Assembly: GCA_963580285.1 (NCBI GenBank)
Contig: OY757024.1
Span: 119,536,045-119,600,044, forward strand
Length of the DNA: 64,000 nucleotides
DNA from: Lucinisca nassula
Lineage: Eukaryota > Mollusca > Bivalvia > Lucinida > Lucinidae
Direction of reading: 5' to 3'
A program made the translations under genes and the position numbers. Under the pieces are notes generated by a model. The model worked only from the letters and a program-made list of their open reading frames with translations, was not told the origin of the DNA and ran no database searches. Shown here in pieces: positions 35,452 through 44,754 of this stretch (within the stretch, counting starts at the first letter, position 1; the number at the start of each line of letters is the position of its first letter).

Positions 35452-36170
35452 AACTAGAATTGTTTTCTAAGAAAACAGATGTCCCCCCACCACACTCATT
35501 ATTTCAGCCCTGTGACATTGAAAATTAGGTCAAGGTCACCAAAATCTAATCAGTTCTTAAGAACAGCCCACTGATATAATGTACCTAGTTTGAACCAAAT
35601 CCATCCACTGGTTCAGGAGATAGAGTGCAGACAAGGCAATTTTCAACAGTCTAAGTCCCTTGGTGACCTTGAAAATTAGGTCAAGGTCACCAACATCTAA
35701 TCAGTTCTTAAGACCAGCCCACTGATATAATGTACCAAGTTTGATCAAAATTCATCCACTGGTTCAGGAGAAAGAGTGCAGACAAGCCAATTTTTAAAAG
35801 TCTAACTCCCGTTGTGACCTTGAAAATTAGGTCAAGGTCACCAAAAGCTAATCAGTTCTTAAGCCCATCCCACTGATATAATGTATCAAGTATGAACCAA
35901 ATCCTTCCATTGGTTCAGGAGTTAGAGTGCAGTCAAGCTTTTTTGGTCTAAAATTTGACAATGGTTTCAGCCCTGTGACCTTGAAAATTAGGTCAAGGTC
36001 ACCAAAATCTAATCAGTACTTTTCCCCCTCCCAATGGTGTGTCTGTGTAAGTTTAATCAAAATCCATCCATCCATTCAGGAGATAGAGTGCAGACAAGAG
36101 GCAACGCCAACGCTGACGCCGACAGGATCCGCACCAAAACCAATATCCCTTTCGGGTGGGGGGACATAAT
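35452..36170 (+). mobile_element. Tandem-repeat element Q, four monomers of about 147 bp
   Basis: Ends 'agatgtccccccacc' and 'gggtggggggacataa'. Each monomer has 'gaaaattaggtcaaggtcac' and 'gttcaggagatagagtgcag'. It closes with 'acgccaacgctgacgccgac'. Its layout parallels elements C and E. Confidence 0.7.
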
Positions 36171-36517
36171 AAACTACGACAGAAAAACGGCATTAGAACT
36201 GTCAGTGAAAAGTATTTCACATGGGGGCTTAAACTGATTTTACGCTGCCGCAATCCGCACCCTTATTTCTGTCGTGGTTTAGACAAATAATTTGTTCAAT
36301 CCGCATGAAGGCTTCCTAACTCAACTACTGATATAGCTAGTTAACCCTTATCCTGCTTGTTGTTTTTTAACACTACCTACTTTTTTCATCTGTATTTCAA
36401 AACCACTATAGATATTCAAATGAAACTTCCTGTAGTTTTTGACAGTTGCCCTATAGTAATACCTTGTCTGTCCGTCTGTTCATCCATCTGACTGTCTGTC
36501 TGTCCATCAACATTTTT

Positions 36518-37170
36518 AGCTCACCAGAAACGAAGGCTCCGGGGGAGCTTATAGGATAGGCAGTTGTCCGTCGTTGTCTGCGTCTGAGTCGTCTGGCATC
36601 AACACTTTCAAACGACATCTACTCTGAAACCACTAGGCCAATTCAGCCCAAATTTCATCTGTAGCATTCTTGGGCTTGGGGATTGAAAGTTTGTGTTTTT
36701 TTATCAAAATTGGCTCATTACTTTGGTTGCTATGGCAACTTGTAGTTTCCATAGACTTATAATGGGGAAAATTGAAAAATGGCATTTATTTCCAAGCCTC
36801 TGCAGATATTTTGACAAAACATTCATAGAAATGTTCCTTAGGCAATCTACTATCTGCCGTATGATTCTAGGCCTACTGCTCATTTCTATTGGATGCCATG
36901 GAGCCAAAATAAAAAAAAATAGAAAAAAAGAAAACATCAAAAATCATCTCCTCAAAAACGTAATGCTCTATTTGGCTGAGAGTTTTTGGAAATATTCACC
37001 ACATTTGCCTTTAAAGGTTATGTGTTTTTTATAAAATTTGGCTCTTTAGTTTGGTTGCTATGGCAACTAAGATTTTCCATAGACTGATAATGGGGAAAAC
37101 TGAAAAATGGCATTTGCTGCCAAGTCATTGCAGATATTTTGACAAAACTTTTATAGAAATGTTCCTTGAG
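36518..37170 (-). mobile_element. Helentron-like element, family P end, minus strand
   Basis: Begins TTAGCTCACCAGAAACGAAG with 'ggctccgggggagcttatag', the complement of the 3' end at 61945-61981, then the 'caactgcc...gtccgtcg' tract. Two diverged units follow (36690-36840, 37015-37170) with 'tggttgctatggcaact'. Confidence 0.68.
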
Positions 37171-37365
37171 TACCGGGAATTTAGGTCATTTTAGAGACAT
37201 TGCTTCCAATTTTGTGGGAAGTTAACCCGACACTGAGATGAAATACATCTCAAGCCCTACCAGCCAAACAAATCAATAGGGCTTATGTGCAGGAATAGTA
37301 TGACTCGCACTTTTCCTGGGCAGATGTAGACCTTAGCAGTTTACTACTAGTCATGTGTGATCACA
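37171..37365 (-). repeat. Partial SINE, family K, minus strand
   Basis: 'gaatttaggtcattttagag' to 'gcagtttactactagtcatg'. Both ends are truncated. Confidence 0.6.
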
Positions 37366-37511
37366 AGTAACTATCCACCAACCAAATTACTTGACAAAAT
37401 ATATTCATTTAATGCAAAAACTGCAAGACAAACAGCATAGATGCAGAAACCATCTGATCTAGATCTTCACTGTTTGCAAAGATAGGGGTCGTCATGTTCA
37501 TCAGGATAAGG

Positions 37512-37700
37512 TATAACATATCTGACTGGTGATCACGAGGACAAGGGTTCGATACCTGCCGGCATAGGCAACATTCTTTCATAGAGATTGATCATGAAAT
37601 CTTTTCTACGGTCATTCTCTCCCTTCCTCTGATTCAAGAAGAGCAGTTTTCAGTTTCTGGTGAAAGAATGTGCACTGCACTGGTTAGCTGCTTACTTGTA
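37512..37700 (+). repeat. SINE family J, truncated at both ends
   Basis: 'atatctgactggtgatcacg' with B-box GGTTCGATACC, to 'ggttagctgcttacttgta'. A partial family H MITE precedes it (37370-37510). Confidence 0.65.
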
Positions 37701-38240
37701 AAATAAAAATCAAAAATGAGTTCCTTTAAGAGCAATGAAAATATTCATAAGAAAGAAGATGGGCCATACTACGTAGTTTCGGCTAATAAAGGCTCATCAG
37801 TGACCCTGTAATGTTCCGGCAAAGAAAGCCAGAAGAAACATACTGCAATTTTGCGAATGTCGAATAGGCAGTCGATTCAAAGACTGATATAAATCAAAAT
37901 TGGGTCCAAATAATTAAAAACCTGTCTAGAATAAGTCTAAACCAATAATTTATTTCTGATTTCTCAGAATATTCACGATGATCTCAAAGGACAAAAAGTA
38001 AAATATAAACTGCACTATGGTTGATGTACGGGGAGACGTTTTACGGCCGCCACACGGCACAACACCAGCTACAGTGATGGCAAATAAAAATCAAAAATGA
38101 GTTCCTTTAAGAGCAATGAAAATATTCATAAACCTGTCTAGAATAAGTCTAAACCAATAATTTATTTCAGATTTCTCAGAATATTCACGATTTTCTCAAA
38201 GGACCAAAAGTAAAATATAAACTGCACTATGGTTGAGCCT
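37698..38240. repeat. Interspersed direct duplication (three blocks repeated in order)
   Basis: The blocks 'aaaatgagttcctttaagag', 'tagaataagtctaaaccaat' and 'aaagtaaaatataaactgca' each occur twice (37711, 37925, 37995; then 38094, 38138, 38205). The second copy lacks roughly 170 bp present in the first, so one is a deletion derivative. Confidence 0.68.
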
Positions 38241-38429
38241 GCCCAGGAAAAGTGTGGATGGGGCTATAGACCAGTCCTTGGGTACACGGCCCTATATAGT
38301 CAGAGAATAGTAGGACTTAGAACATCCCTGTGTCAATCAGCCTTCATAGCTCCAGAAGCCTTCTAATCAGACTCTACACCATTTGTCATGTTTTGTGGAT
38401 TGGACAAATACATTACATCAGAGGCGGTT

Positions 38430-38655
38430 TGGATTAAACTAACGACGTTGTTAGTTAATGTATCGTTAAAACTTTGACCATTTATTATGGCAAATATGCT
38501 AATATTTTTGCAGAAAAAATGTGAGCAGCTTTTGCGGAAGCAAAAGCTGCTCACATTTTTTCAGCAAATATACCAAAATTTTACATATTAAACTGGCTAG
38601 AACAGTTAACAATATGACCACTAACGAGCTCGTTAAGCTAACGATGCTTTGAACA
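38430..38655. repeat. Palindromic element with a near-perfect 30-bp-arm hairpin
   Basis: 'aaaatgtgagcagcttttgc' and 'gcaaaagctgctcacatttt' (38516-38560) form the stem. Outer 'ctaacgacgttgttagt' and 'taacgagctcgttaagc' are short palindromes. Confidence 0.6.
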
Positions 38656-38715
38656 ACTGGGCCAAGGTACGTTGATCGGCTGATAGTCAGAAATACAGTG
38701 AAACTGCGATAACTC

Positions 38716-38868
38716 TGTAACAGGTGAAAAAATTCCTATCACCTTAACCCGGTCGGGGATCGAACCCGGTCCGCCAGATCGACAGGCCAACACTCTACTG
38801 CGTCGCTATAAAAGCCGGCTTGTACTGCAAGGCAGTACAAGTGTGCTATATACCTATACCCTATGACA
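38716..38868 (-). repeat. TRIM LTR copy 1
   Basis: 153-bp LTR of the tandem TRIM. The tRNA-like block lies at about 38747-38820, with the B-box complement at about 38765. It differs from the other copies by a few substitutions only. Confidence 0.78.
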
Positions 38869-39001
38869 TTCTCCCCCTCCATATTGAAATTCGTCCTCGA
38901 ATGAAATTCGTCCTCGAATTTCTTGGAGTCCGAGACTCACGTGAAATGATACTCAAGGAGTTTTAATGCACATACGTGGGTTATTTACGGTGAGCGCCAA
39001 A

Positions 39002-39154
39002 TGTAACAGGTGAAAAAATTCCTATCACCTTAACCCGGTCGGGGATCGAACCCGGTCCGCCAGATCGACAGGCCAACACTCTACTGCATCGCTATAAAAG
39101 CCGGCTTGTACCGCAAGGCAGTACAAGTGTGCTATATACCTATACCCTATGACA
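39002..39154 (-). repeat. TRIM LTR copy 2 (shared middle LTR)
   Basis: 153-bp middle LTR, shared by both 133-bp internal regions. This arrangement is expected from unequal or ectopic recombination between LTRs of one element. Confidence 0.78.
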
Positions 39155-39287
39155 TTCTCCCCCTCCATATTGAAATTCGTCCTCGAATGAAATTCGTCCT
39201 CGAATTTCTTGGAGTCCGAGAATCACGTGAAATGATACTCAAGGAGTTTTAATGCACATACGTGGGTTATTTACGGTGAGCGCCAAA

Positions 39288-39440
39288 TGTAACAGGTGAA
39301 AAAATTCCTATCACCTTAACCCGGCCGGGGATCGAACCCAGTCTGCCAGATCGACAGGCCAACACTCTACCGCGTGGCTATAAAAGCCGGCTTGTACCGC
39401 AAGGCAGTACAAGTGTGCTATATACCTATACCCTATGACA
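39288..39440 (-). repeat. TRIM LTR copy 3
   Basis: 153-bp LTR on the left end in element orientation (5' LTR). It is the most diverged of the three, with changes in the tRNA-like block near 39312-39385. Confidence 0.78.
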
Positions 39441-39515
39441 ATTCGATAACTGATAATTCGTTTACCATGGCTAATTCGAACTCACTCTTGGGTCCCTAGA
39501 GATTTGTTCCTTTAA

Positions 39516-40135
39516 CCCTTTACCACTCAGGGATTTTGTGAATTTCGCTGATTTTCACATTGTTGCACCTGACAGCAACTTCAACTAGCCATTGTTTCAT
39601 AATGGATAATCTGCTATACACCAAACTTGGTATGAATGTTCATTGGGCAGTAGCCTTTCAAATACAATCTTTCATGACTTGATCATTGTTGTCATGGTAA
39701 AGAGGGGGCATCTCAAAGTTGGCAAAAAGTGTGTTTTCACACGAATTTTTGACCACATTTTAATCTTCAAACAGCTGTCAAGGCAACAATTAAGGTATTT
39801 GGCACTGGCCATTTTCACTGTTTGCAGCATGTTTTATCAGCATCAATTTTCAGGCATTTTTGACCCCAGACACCCTCAGATTTAAATTTTAGCGGCCGCT
39901 GGGGTCATACACCCAAAATTTTTCGGGATGTGAGGGGGGCAACGCCCCCCTTCAATCCCCCCTAGAATATTTTTAGTGGGGAGGCGCGCGAAAAAAAAGG
40001 TCACTTTTTTGCCCAACAAATCCTAAAGCAAACATAACTATCCAGGGGTAAAAATGCAGATTTTAGGTGCTTATGGGGCTTAAAATGGAGGGGGGGGTGC
40101 AGACACGTAAAAACACGTATCTGAGTGGGAAAGGG
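39516..40135. mobile_element. 620-bp element with 15-bp terminal inverted repeats
   Basis: Left end CCCTTTACCACTCAG and right end CTGAGTGGGAAAGGG are inverted repeats (14 of 15). The interior is non-coding in any convincing frame, with GC-rich 'ggggggcaacgcccccc' near 39935. It is inserted in the TA-MITE. Superfamily unknown. Confidence 0.6.
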
Positions 40136-40464
40136 ATAGCTCCAGAAATCAATGTGTTTAGGTCAATTAATGGAAGTTTGTTTCATTTTTGAAAAAGTAT
40201 GTTGTGTGTACTCATTAGAATTGCCTCATTGAGGTGATTCTAATGAGTACACACAGCATACATTACTTTAATAAAAAGTCGACAATATATCCTTAGGCCA
40301 TTCCCAATATGTTTCAACTAGCAGTATCCGCAACCCTTAATATCTCGAACTACCCCGATTTCGAACAAAATTTCATGTCCCGAAGGTGTTCGAGGTATCG
40401 AAGTTCAACTGTAGGTGCAGCTACATTAATTAAGGATTGAATTCCGATGTGGTGTCTAACTTAC

Positions 40465-40577
40465 CAGAGTGTCCTTTTAAAGTGGTAATCAAGTTAAAAT
40501 TGTGGTTGTCTATTTTAAGAACTGACACCTGGCCAGAATAGTCACCTACAAATACATATTTTGATTGTTCATCAAAT
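40465..40577 (-). CDS. WDFY2: WDFY1/2-like gene, exon of WD repeat 4
   Basis: Encodes (E)FDEQSKYVFVGDYSGQVSVL, KIDNHNFNLITTLKGHS plus one base, matching the family block FDVETRHVFIGDHSGQVTIL...TTFRGHT. The acceptor is CTGATCAG, with a U12-like branch site upstream, and the donor is GTAAGT. It is 113 bp, entering in phase 2 and leaving in phase 1. A TTAA-flanked palindromic MITE starts at 40639, about 60 bp upstream of the acceptor in gene order. Confidence 0.94.
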
Positions 40578-40638
40578 CTGATCAGAGGGTTAAGGTACCA
40601 TCTCCCAGAAACTATTTAACTAAATACATTCCTAGAAT

Positions 40639-40874
40639 TTAAGGGGAATTGGAACACCTTCAAGGCAACTCCTGCAAAAGTATTTTTGTCTCCCATGTCA
40701 ATAGGGTCAACTCTTAAAGAAAGAATTTGCTCCTGAGGAGCAAATTCTTTCCTTTAAGAGTTGACCCCTTTTTCAGTGGGACAGGGCTTATAGTAAAACA
40801 AACAGGAAGTTCCAAAAGTTGTCTCCCTTTGAAAAATGGCAGAAAAACCTGTCAGGTGTTCCCATTCCCCTTAA
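40639..40874. mobile_element. TTAA MITE family F copy 2
   Basis: TTAA at 40639-40642 and 40871-40874. Ends GGGGAATTGGAACACC / GGTGTTCCCATTCCCC, central hairpin 'agaatttgctcctgaggagc'. Confidence 0.8.
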
Positions 40875-40889
40875 AACCCAACATTACAA

Positions 40890-41075
40890 TAAAATATCTA
40901 TGTGACAGAGTGCACATTTCTAGTCCCCGATACGGTCATTTTCCCGATGAAAATTTGTGGTATTTTTCTTTTTTATACTCCAAAAATATATTGTTGGTGC
41001 TCCTAAGAACTGCCTCATTGCACAGGTTGTGAGTGCTTGTTAAATCCGCCTCATTGTGTACCCACAACCTATTAA
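40890..41075. repeat. Decayed family G MITE
   Basis: 'caataaaatatctatgtgac' then 'cattttcccgatgaaaattt' and partial 'aactgcctcattg' arms. The right part is lost. Confidence 0.45.
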
Positions 41076-41802
41076 ACGCGATGTAACCCCAAGAGTTATG
41101 GGCCCTTGGCTCTTGAATCCAGTATACACTATGTAAACATCAACCCACTACCCATGTGTACACCATATTTCAACTCTGTATTTGATGATTTGAGGTTTAA
41201 CGTCCCCATCGACACTGTAAACTTTTTTATGCAAATATTGATTCACTGCTCTTTCACCGATTTTGTCCATTTTGCAAAAGCTGCTGGTCTTGTTTACTTT
41301 AGAGTGCTACCTCATCAATATAAACTGACCAAATGAGACCAATCCTTGGGTACACGGCCCTATATAGTCAGAAAATAGTAGGACTTAAAAGAACATGCCT
41401 GCGTACTTCCTTCAATATGAGGCTCACAACATATCAATCAGCCCTTGTAAACAAATACATTTTTTAAAATTGTTTGCATTTATTACTGTCTGCATTTAAG
41501 GAAGAAATATGTAAAATTTACAAGTTCTAGCCACTTTAGCTTTTAAGATCATAAGGACCATTGTATGAACCGACAAAGTCAATGGTCCTTGAAATATAAG
41601 TCAATGGTACTTGGGTCAAAGTGTATACTGAGTCAGCATGTCACAAAGTAACACAGTGTGAAGTTTGAAGGTTCTAGCAACTACAGTTTCTGAACTCCTA
41701 AGGGTTATGGTATAATCTGATAGAGTCAATGGAGCATGAAATATAGGTCAAGGTCACAGGGTCAAGGTGTATGCAAGTCTGCATATCAAGAAAAAACATT
41801 TT

Positions 41803-42080
41803 ATCATATGAAGTCGCGTCTGAGAGTGTAATAACGCCATGTATTATTTTCGATAATCCACTAGTAGATTAAATATGCCAATTAGTTAGATACGTCCCAT
41901 AACGTTACATGTACGATGTCCTTAATGACGTCGCGTTTATTAATGGTGGAATATTGATATTTTTGTAAACAATCGTGAATAAAATGCGTTTTAAATGTCA
42001 TATGATAAATAGAATCCTGCATTGGTGCTCATGTATTAATAAATTCAATAATACATGAACACTCATGTAAGATCCTCTAT
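41803..42080. mobile_element. Foldback element, family M copy 2
   Basis: Reverse orientation of 7261-7626: 'tttatcatatgaagtcgcgt' to 'catgaacactcatgtaagat'. It shares 'gataatccactagta(g)att'. Confidence 0.66.
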
Positions 42081-42220
42081 GTAAAGTTTAAATGTTCCAG
42101 TAACTGTAGTTGCTGAGATTGCAAGGTTATGTTGTTATCTGACAAAGTGAACGAAGCATTAAATATAGGTCAAGGTCATTGGGTCAAGATGTATGCTCAA
42201 TCAACATGTCCATCAGAAAC

Positions 42221-42645
42221 ATTAATCCTTCTCTTGCTGAATATTCAGTTTAACCACACCCATTACTGACTTTGAACCAATCAGATTATTTGATGTAATT
42301 TATTACTACAAATTCATAAACTGAATGTCAAACAGTTCAGAAGCCATCTGATCTGGATCTACACTGTTTGCAAAGATAGGGGTTGTCGTGAACAGAAGAT
42401 AACTGATAGGGGCGAAAATTGACGGTTCTAGCAACTTATCCTTTAACCTGCTGAATATTCAATTAAGCATCACCCATTTCTGACTTTGAACCAATCAGAT
42501 TTATTGATGCAGTTTATTTCTACATATTCATAAACTGAATGTCAAACAGTGTAGGTCCTGATCAGATGGCTTCTTCAGAAGCCATCTGATCTGGATCTAC
42601 ACTGTTTGCAAAGATAGGGGTTGTCACGAACAGAAGATACCTGTA
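42221..42645. mobile_element. Two adjacent family H MITEs
   Basis: Copies at about 42221-42405 ('ttaatccttctcttgctg', one hairpin arm deleted) and 42435-42645 (full core 'gatggcttcttcagaagcca' at 42563). Both end 'gaacagaagata' instead of the usual 'gaacagcaagata'. Confidence 0.68.
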
Positions 42646-42956
42646 AGGGGCGAAAATTGAAGGTTCTAGCAATTTAAGTTGCCAAGAGCGAAAGCATTAT
42701 GGTATAATCTGACAAAGTCAATGGAGCATGAAATATAGTTCAAGGTCAAGGTTTGTGCTGAGTGGGCATATGTCAAGAGGAAACATTATGCAAAGTTTGT
42801 AGGTTCTAACAACTAAAGTGACTGCGATCCCAAAGGTTATGGTATAAACTGACAAAGTCAATCGAGCTTGAAATTTTGGTCAAGGTCACAGGGTCAAGAT
42901 GTAAGCTGAGTCAGCATGTCAAAAATAAACATTGTGTAAAGTTTCTAGCAACTATA

Positions 42957-43252
42957 CAGTCGAACTTCGATGGCTTGAACACCGATGGCTCGTCAATGGC
43001 TGAGTCAAACCCGTTTTTGAGTCCCTAGGGAATTCCACTGCATAAGTAAAAGTTTGGGATAATTAAGGAGATTTTCAATGAGGCGATTCTAATGAGTACA
43101 CACAGCATACATCTATGTTACAGAACACCGAAAAGAAGTCCAAAAATACCCCCGTTATGTTTTCTAGAAGTATACAACAGTGACTCGAACTACCGCTGTC
43201 TCGAACAAATTTCCATGGTCCCAAAGGGGTTCGAGCCATCGAAGTTCGAGTG
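42957..43252. mobile_element. TA-flanked MITE, complete copy
   Basis: Terminal inverted repeats CAGTCGAACTTCGATGG and CCATCGAAGTTCGAGTG, flanked by TA on both sides (42955-42956, 43253-43254). It interrupts a unit of the 41.5-43.7 kb array: removing it and one TA rejoins 'gcaactatagtttctaagat'. The TA duplication and CAGT ends suggest a Tc1/mariner-type source (inference). Confidence 0.78.
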
Positions 43253-43367
43253 TAGTTTCTAAGATACCGAGTTTTATGGTATAATCTGAGAAGTCAATGG
43301 AGCATGAAAAATAAGTCAAGGTCACGGGGTCAATGTGTATACTGAGTTGGCACGTCAAGAGGAAACA

Positions 43368-43595
43368 TTAACCCTTTTTGTACCAAATGGAATCTTCCTC
43401 TTCATATATAGCGACGTCCATTTTAAAATTTAGGGGTGTCAGGTTATGTTTTCTTCAAAATCTATTTGGAAAATGGCTGAACGTTTGGCAATCAGTGTAG
43501 GCCCTGATCAGACGCCGCATTCTGTGGCGTCTGATCAGGGCCTACACTGTTTGCCAGGGTACCTGTTTTAGGGTTTCAGGAACACAATGGGTTAA
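43368..43595. mobile_element. TTAA MITE family U copy 1
   Basis: TTAA at 43368-43371 and 43592-43595. Core hairpin 'gtgtaggccctgatcagacg' / 'cgtctgatcagggcctacac' (43494-43548). Removing it restores an array R monomer around one TTAA. Confidence 0.78.
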
Positions 43596-43719
43596 GTAAT
43601 GCCTGAAGGTTCATAGTTGCTGTGACCCAGGAAAGTTGCCCACAATTAACCATTCAACCTCTAAGCAGCTTTAGCAGATAGCATTTCAAAGGATTTTTTT
43701 CAGCAAAAAGATTAAATAG

Positions 43720-44014
43720 TTTGTTTGTTTGTATCAGAGTTTAATGGCTAACTCAACACTATTTTAGATAATTTTTGAGCCAGTCATTTTACCTATCCAC
43801 ACTGTTTCTGGGCAGGCTTATACGTAAGCAGTTAACCAGTTCAGTGCACATTCTTGTGCAAGAAACTGGCAACTGCAGTTCTTGAATCAGCGGAAGAGAA
43901 TGACCATAGAAAAGATATTATCATCAATGTCCATGAAAGAATGTTGCTGACCCCAGCAGGTATCGAACCCGCGTCCTCCTGATCACCAGTCAGATGCGCT
44001 ACTGAGGCCTGCTA
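43720..44014 (-). mobile_element. SINE family J, full-length, minus strand
   Basis: Head at the right end: on the minus strand 'gcctcagtagcgcatctgac' (A-box region) and GGTTCGATACC (B-box); tail complement TTTGTTTGTTTG at the left. 15-bp target duplication AAAAAGATTAAATAG (43705-43719, 44015-44029). Confidence 0.82.
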
Positions 44015-44031
44015 AAAAAGATTAAATAGAC

Positions 44032-44175
44032 AATTCCAGGTTCATGTCTTTTGATATTAAGTTTATCAGGAAAGCTTTGAGAATGCTTGTAGAATCACTA
44101 GGCTTACTGAGCGATTTTGCATGCATTCTCGAAGCTAAACCTGATAAACTTGATATCAAATGACATGAATCTGGT
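44032..44175. repeat. Imperfect foldback repeat
   Basis: 'ttcatgtcttttgatattaa' and 'tgatatcaaatgacatgaat' are inverted arms, with 'tttatcagg' / 'cctgataaa' further in. Confidence 0.6.
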
Positions 44176-44367
44176 ATTATATTTATCGATTTTTCCAGTA
44201 ATAATAACATTTTTTCCATTTATCCAGGAGTCTGGTTTATTCATAAAAGTGCAATATCACGCTGACCTGATAAAGCTCACTTGTCCTGAGATATGAGATA
44301 GCATATTGTTATCAGGTAAAGGTGTAACAATGCAATTAATACAGGGGGTAACTGATAATTGATATTA

Positions 44368-44605
44368 CATGGGCCCCCTTAAGCGATTTTGGTACTTATC
44401 GCCTATGCGAGCAGCGAAGGTTCAGGCGAGCCTGCGCACCGCGCAGTCTCGCCAGAACCTTCGCTGCTCGCTCATACAAGCAGTGAATCAAGAGGAACCT
44501 TCAGACAGAAAGCCATATCCCTGGCCCCTCTGAATGGCTGGGCATGCGCAGTTAACATTTGTCATGACGGAATGCTCGAAGACACAAATTCGCTTGTGGG
44601 GGGGC
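44368..44605. mobile_element. Foldback repeat, family T copy 2
   Basis: Reverse orientation of copy 1: 'gggcccccttaagcgatttt' to 'cgcttgtgggggggctc'. The stem 'gagcagcgaaggttcaggcg' / 'cgccagaaccttcgctgctc' is intact. Confidence 0.7.
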
Positions 44606-44754
44606 TCACATGTGAAATGTCAAGCTTTATTTTTACTGTCAGAAAAATAATGAAAACAATAAGGCTGCCATCTGCTCTAGACTTTTCTGAAGTTCAACCC
44701 TCAAAACCCTTCCATTAAATGAAATCACAGCGCAAGCCATTTACGTAAGGATAC

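Larger units (their letters stand above)
38716..39440 (-). mobile_element. Tandem TRIM (miniature LTR retrotransposon) with tRNA-like LTRs
   Basis: Three 153-bp direct repeats (38716-38868, 39002-39154, 39288-39440) alternate with two 133-bp spacers. On the minus strand each repeat starts TGTCATAGGG and ends CCTGTTACA, the TG...CA ends of an LTR. Each spacer starts with TT then TGGCGCTCACCG (primer-binding-site-like) and ends GGAGGGGGAGAA (polypurine tract) directly before the next LTR. No coding frame fits; the spacer keeps only what looks like the last codons of a Ty3/Gypsy-type pol (FEDEFQYGG-like), present twice. The LTR holds a tRNA-like block with a B-box GGTTCGATCCC and a degenerate A-box. 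The copies are nearly identical. It is inserted in a TA-flanked MITE; no clear target-site duplication was found. Confidence 0.8.
38696..40411. mobile_element. TA-flanked MITE interrupted by the TRIM and a second element
   Basis: The ends CAGTGAAACTGCGATAAC and ...ATCGAAGTTCAACTG are inverted relatives of the complete MITEs at 42957-43252 and 47068-47387, each flanked by TA. The interior hairpin with 'actcattagaattgcctca' at 40208-40262 is the same as in those copies. Between the ends lie the TRIM (38716-39440) and another insertion (39516-40135). Confidence 0.7.
41475..43680. repeat. Decayed tandem array R interrupted by at least five insertions
   Basis: Monomers of about 150 bp with 'gaaggttctagcaactacag', 'ggttatggtataatctgaca' and 'gaaatataggtcaaggtcac' occur at about 41530-41800, 42080-42225, 42650-42955, 43253-43367 and 43596-43640. 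Between them lie elements M2, two family H MITEs, a TA-MITE and a family U MITE. Confidence 0.68.
40578..44754 (-). other. WDFY2: U12-type (minor spliceosome) intron of the WDFY1/2-like gene
   Basis: In gene orientation the intron begins GTATCCTTAC, which contains the full U12 5' splice-site consensus RTATCCTT. It ends CCTTAACCCTCTGATCAG, with a branch-site match to TCCTTAAC (one mismatch, at 40589-40595) about 12 nt before the AG. There is no long polypyrimidine tract. Spacing and both motifs fit the minor class. The intron is 4177 bp, phase 2, and has accumulated a decayed tandem array, a foldback, TTAA- and TA-flanked MITEs and a SINE. All other introns found begin GTAAG, GTAGG, GTAAA or GTAAC. 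Confidence 0.85.

Noticed and set aside
36693..37034. 113-codon plus-strand open frame with hydrophobic residues
   Set aside because: It lies within the family P repeat and recurs at 61650-61830 without frame conservation.
44745..44754. Alternative donor GTAAAT for the exon at 44755-44905
   Set aside because: Using it shifts the joint with the next exon out of the reading frame; GTATCC keeps the conserved Phe-Asp join.
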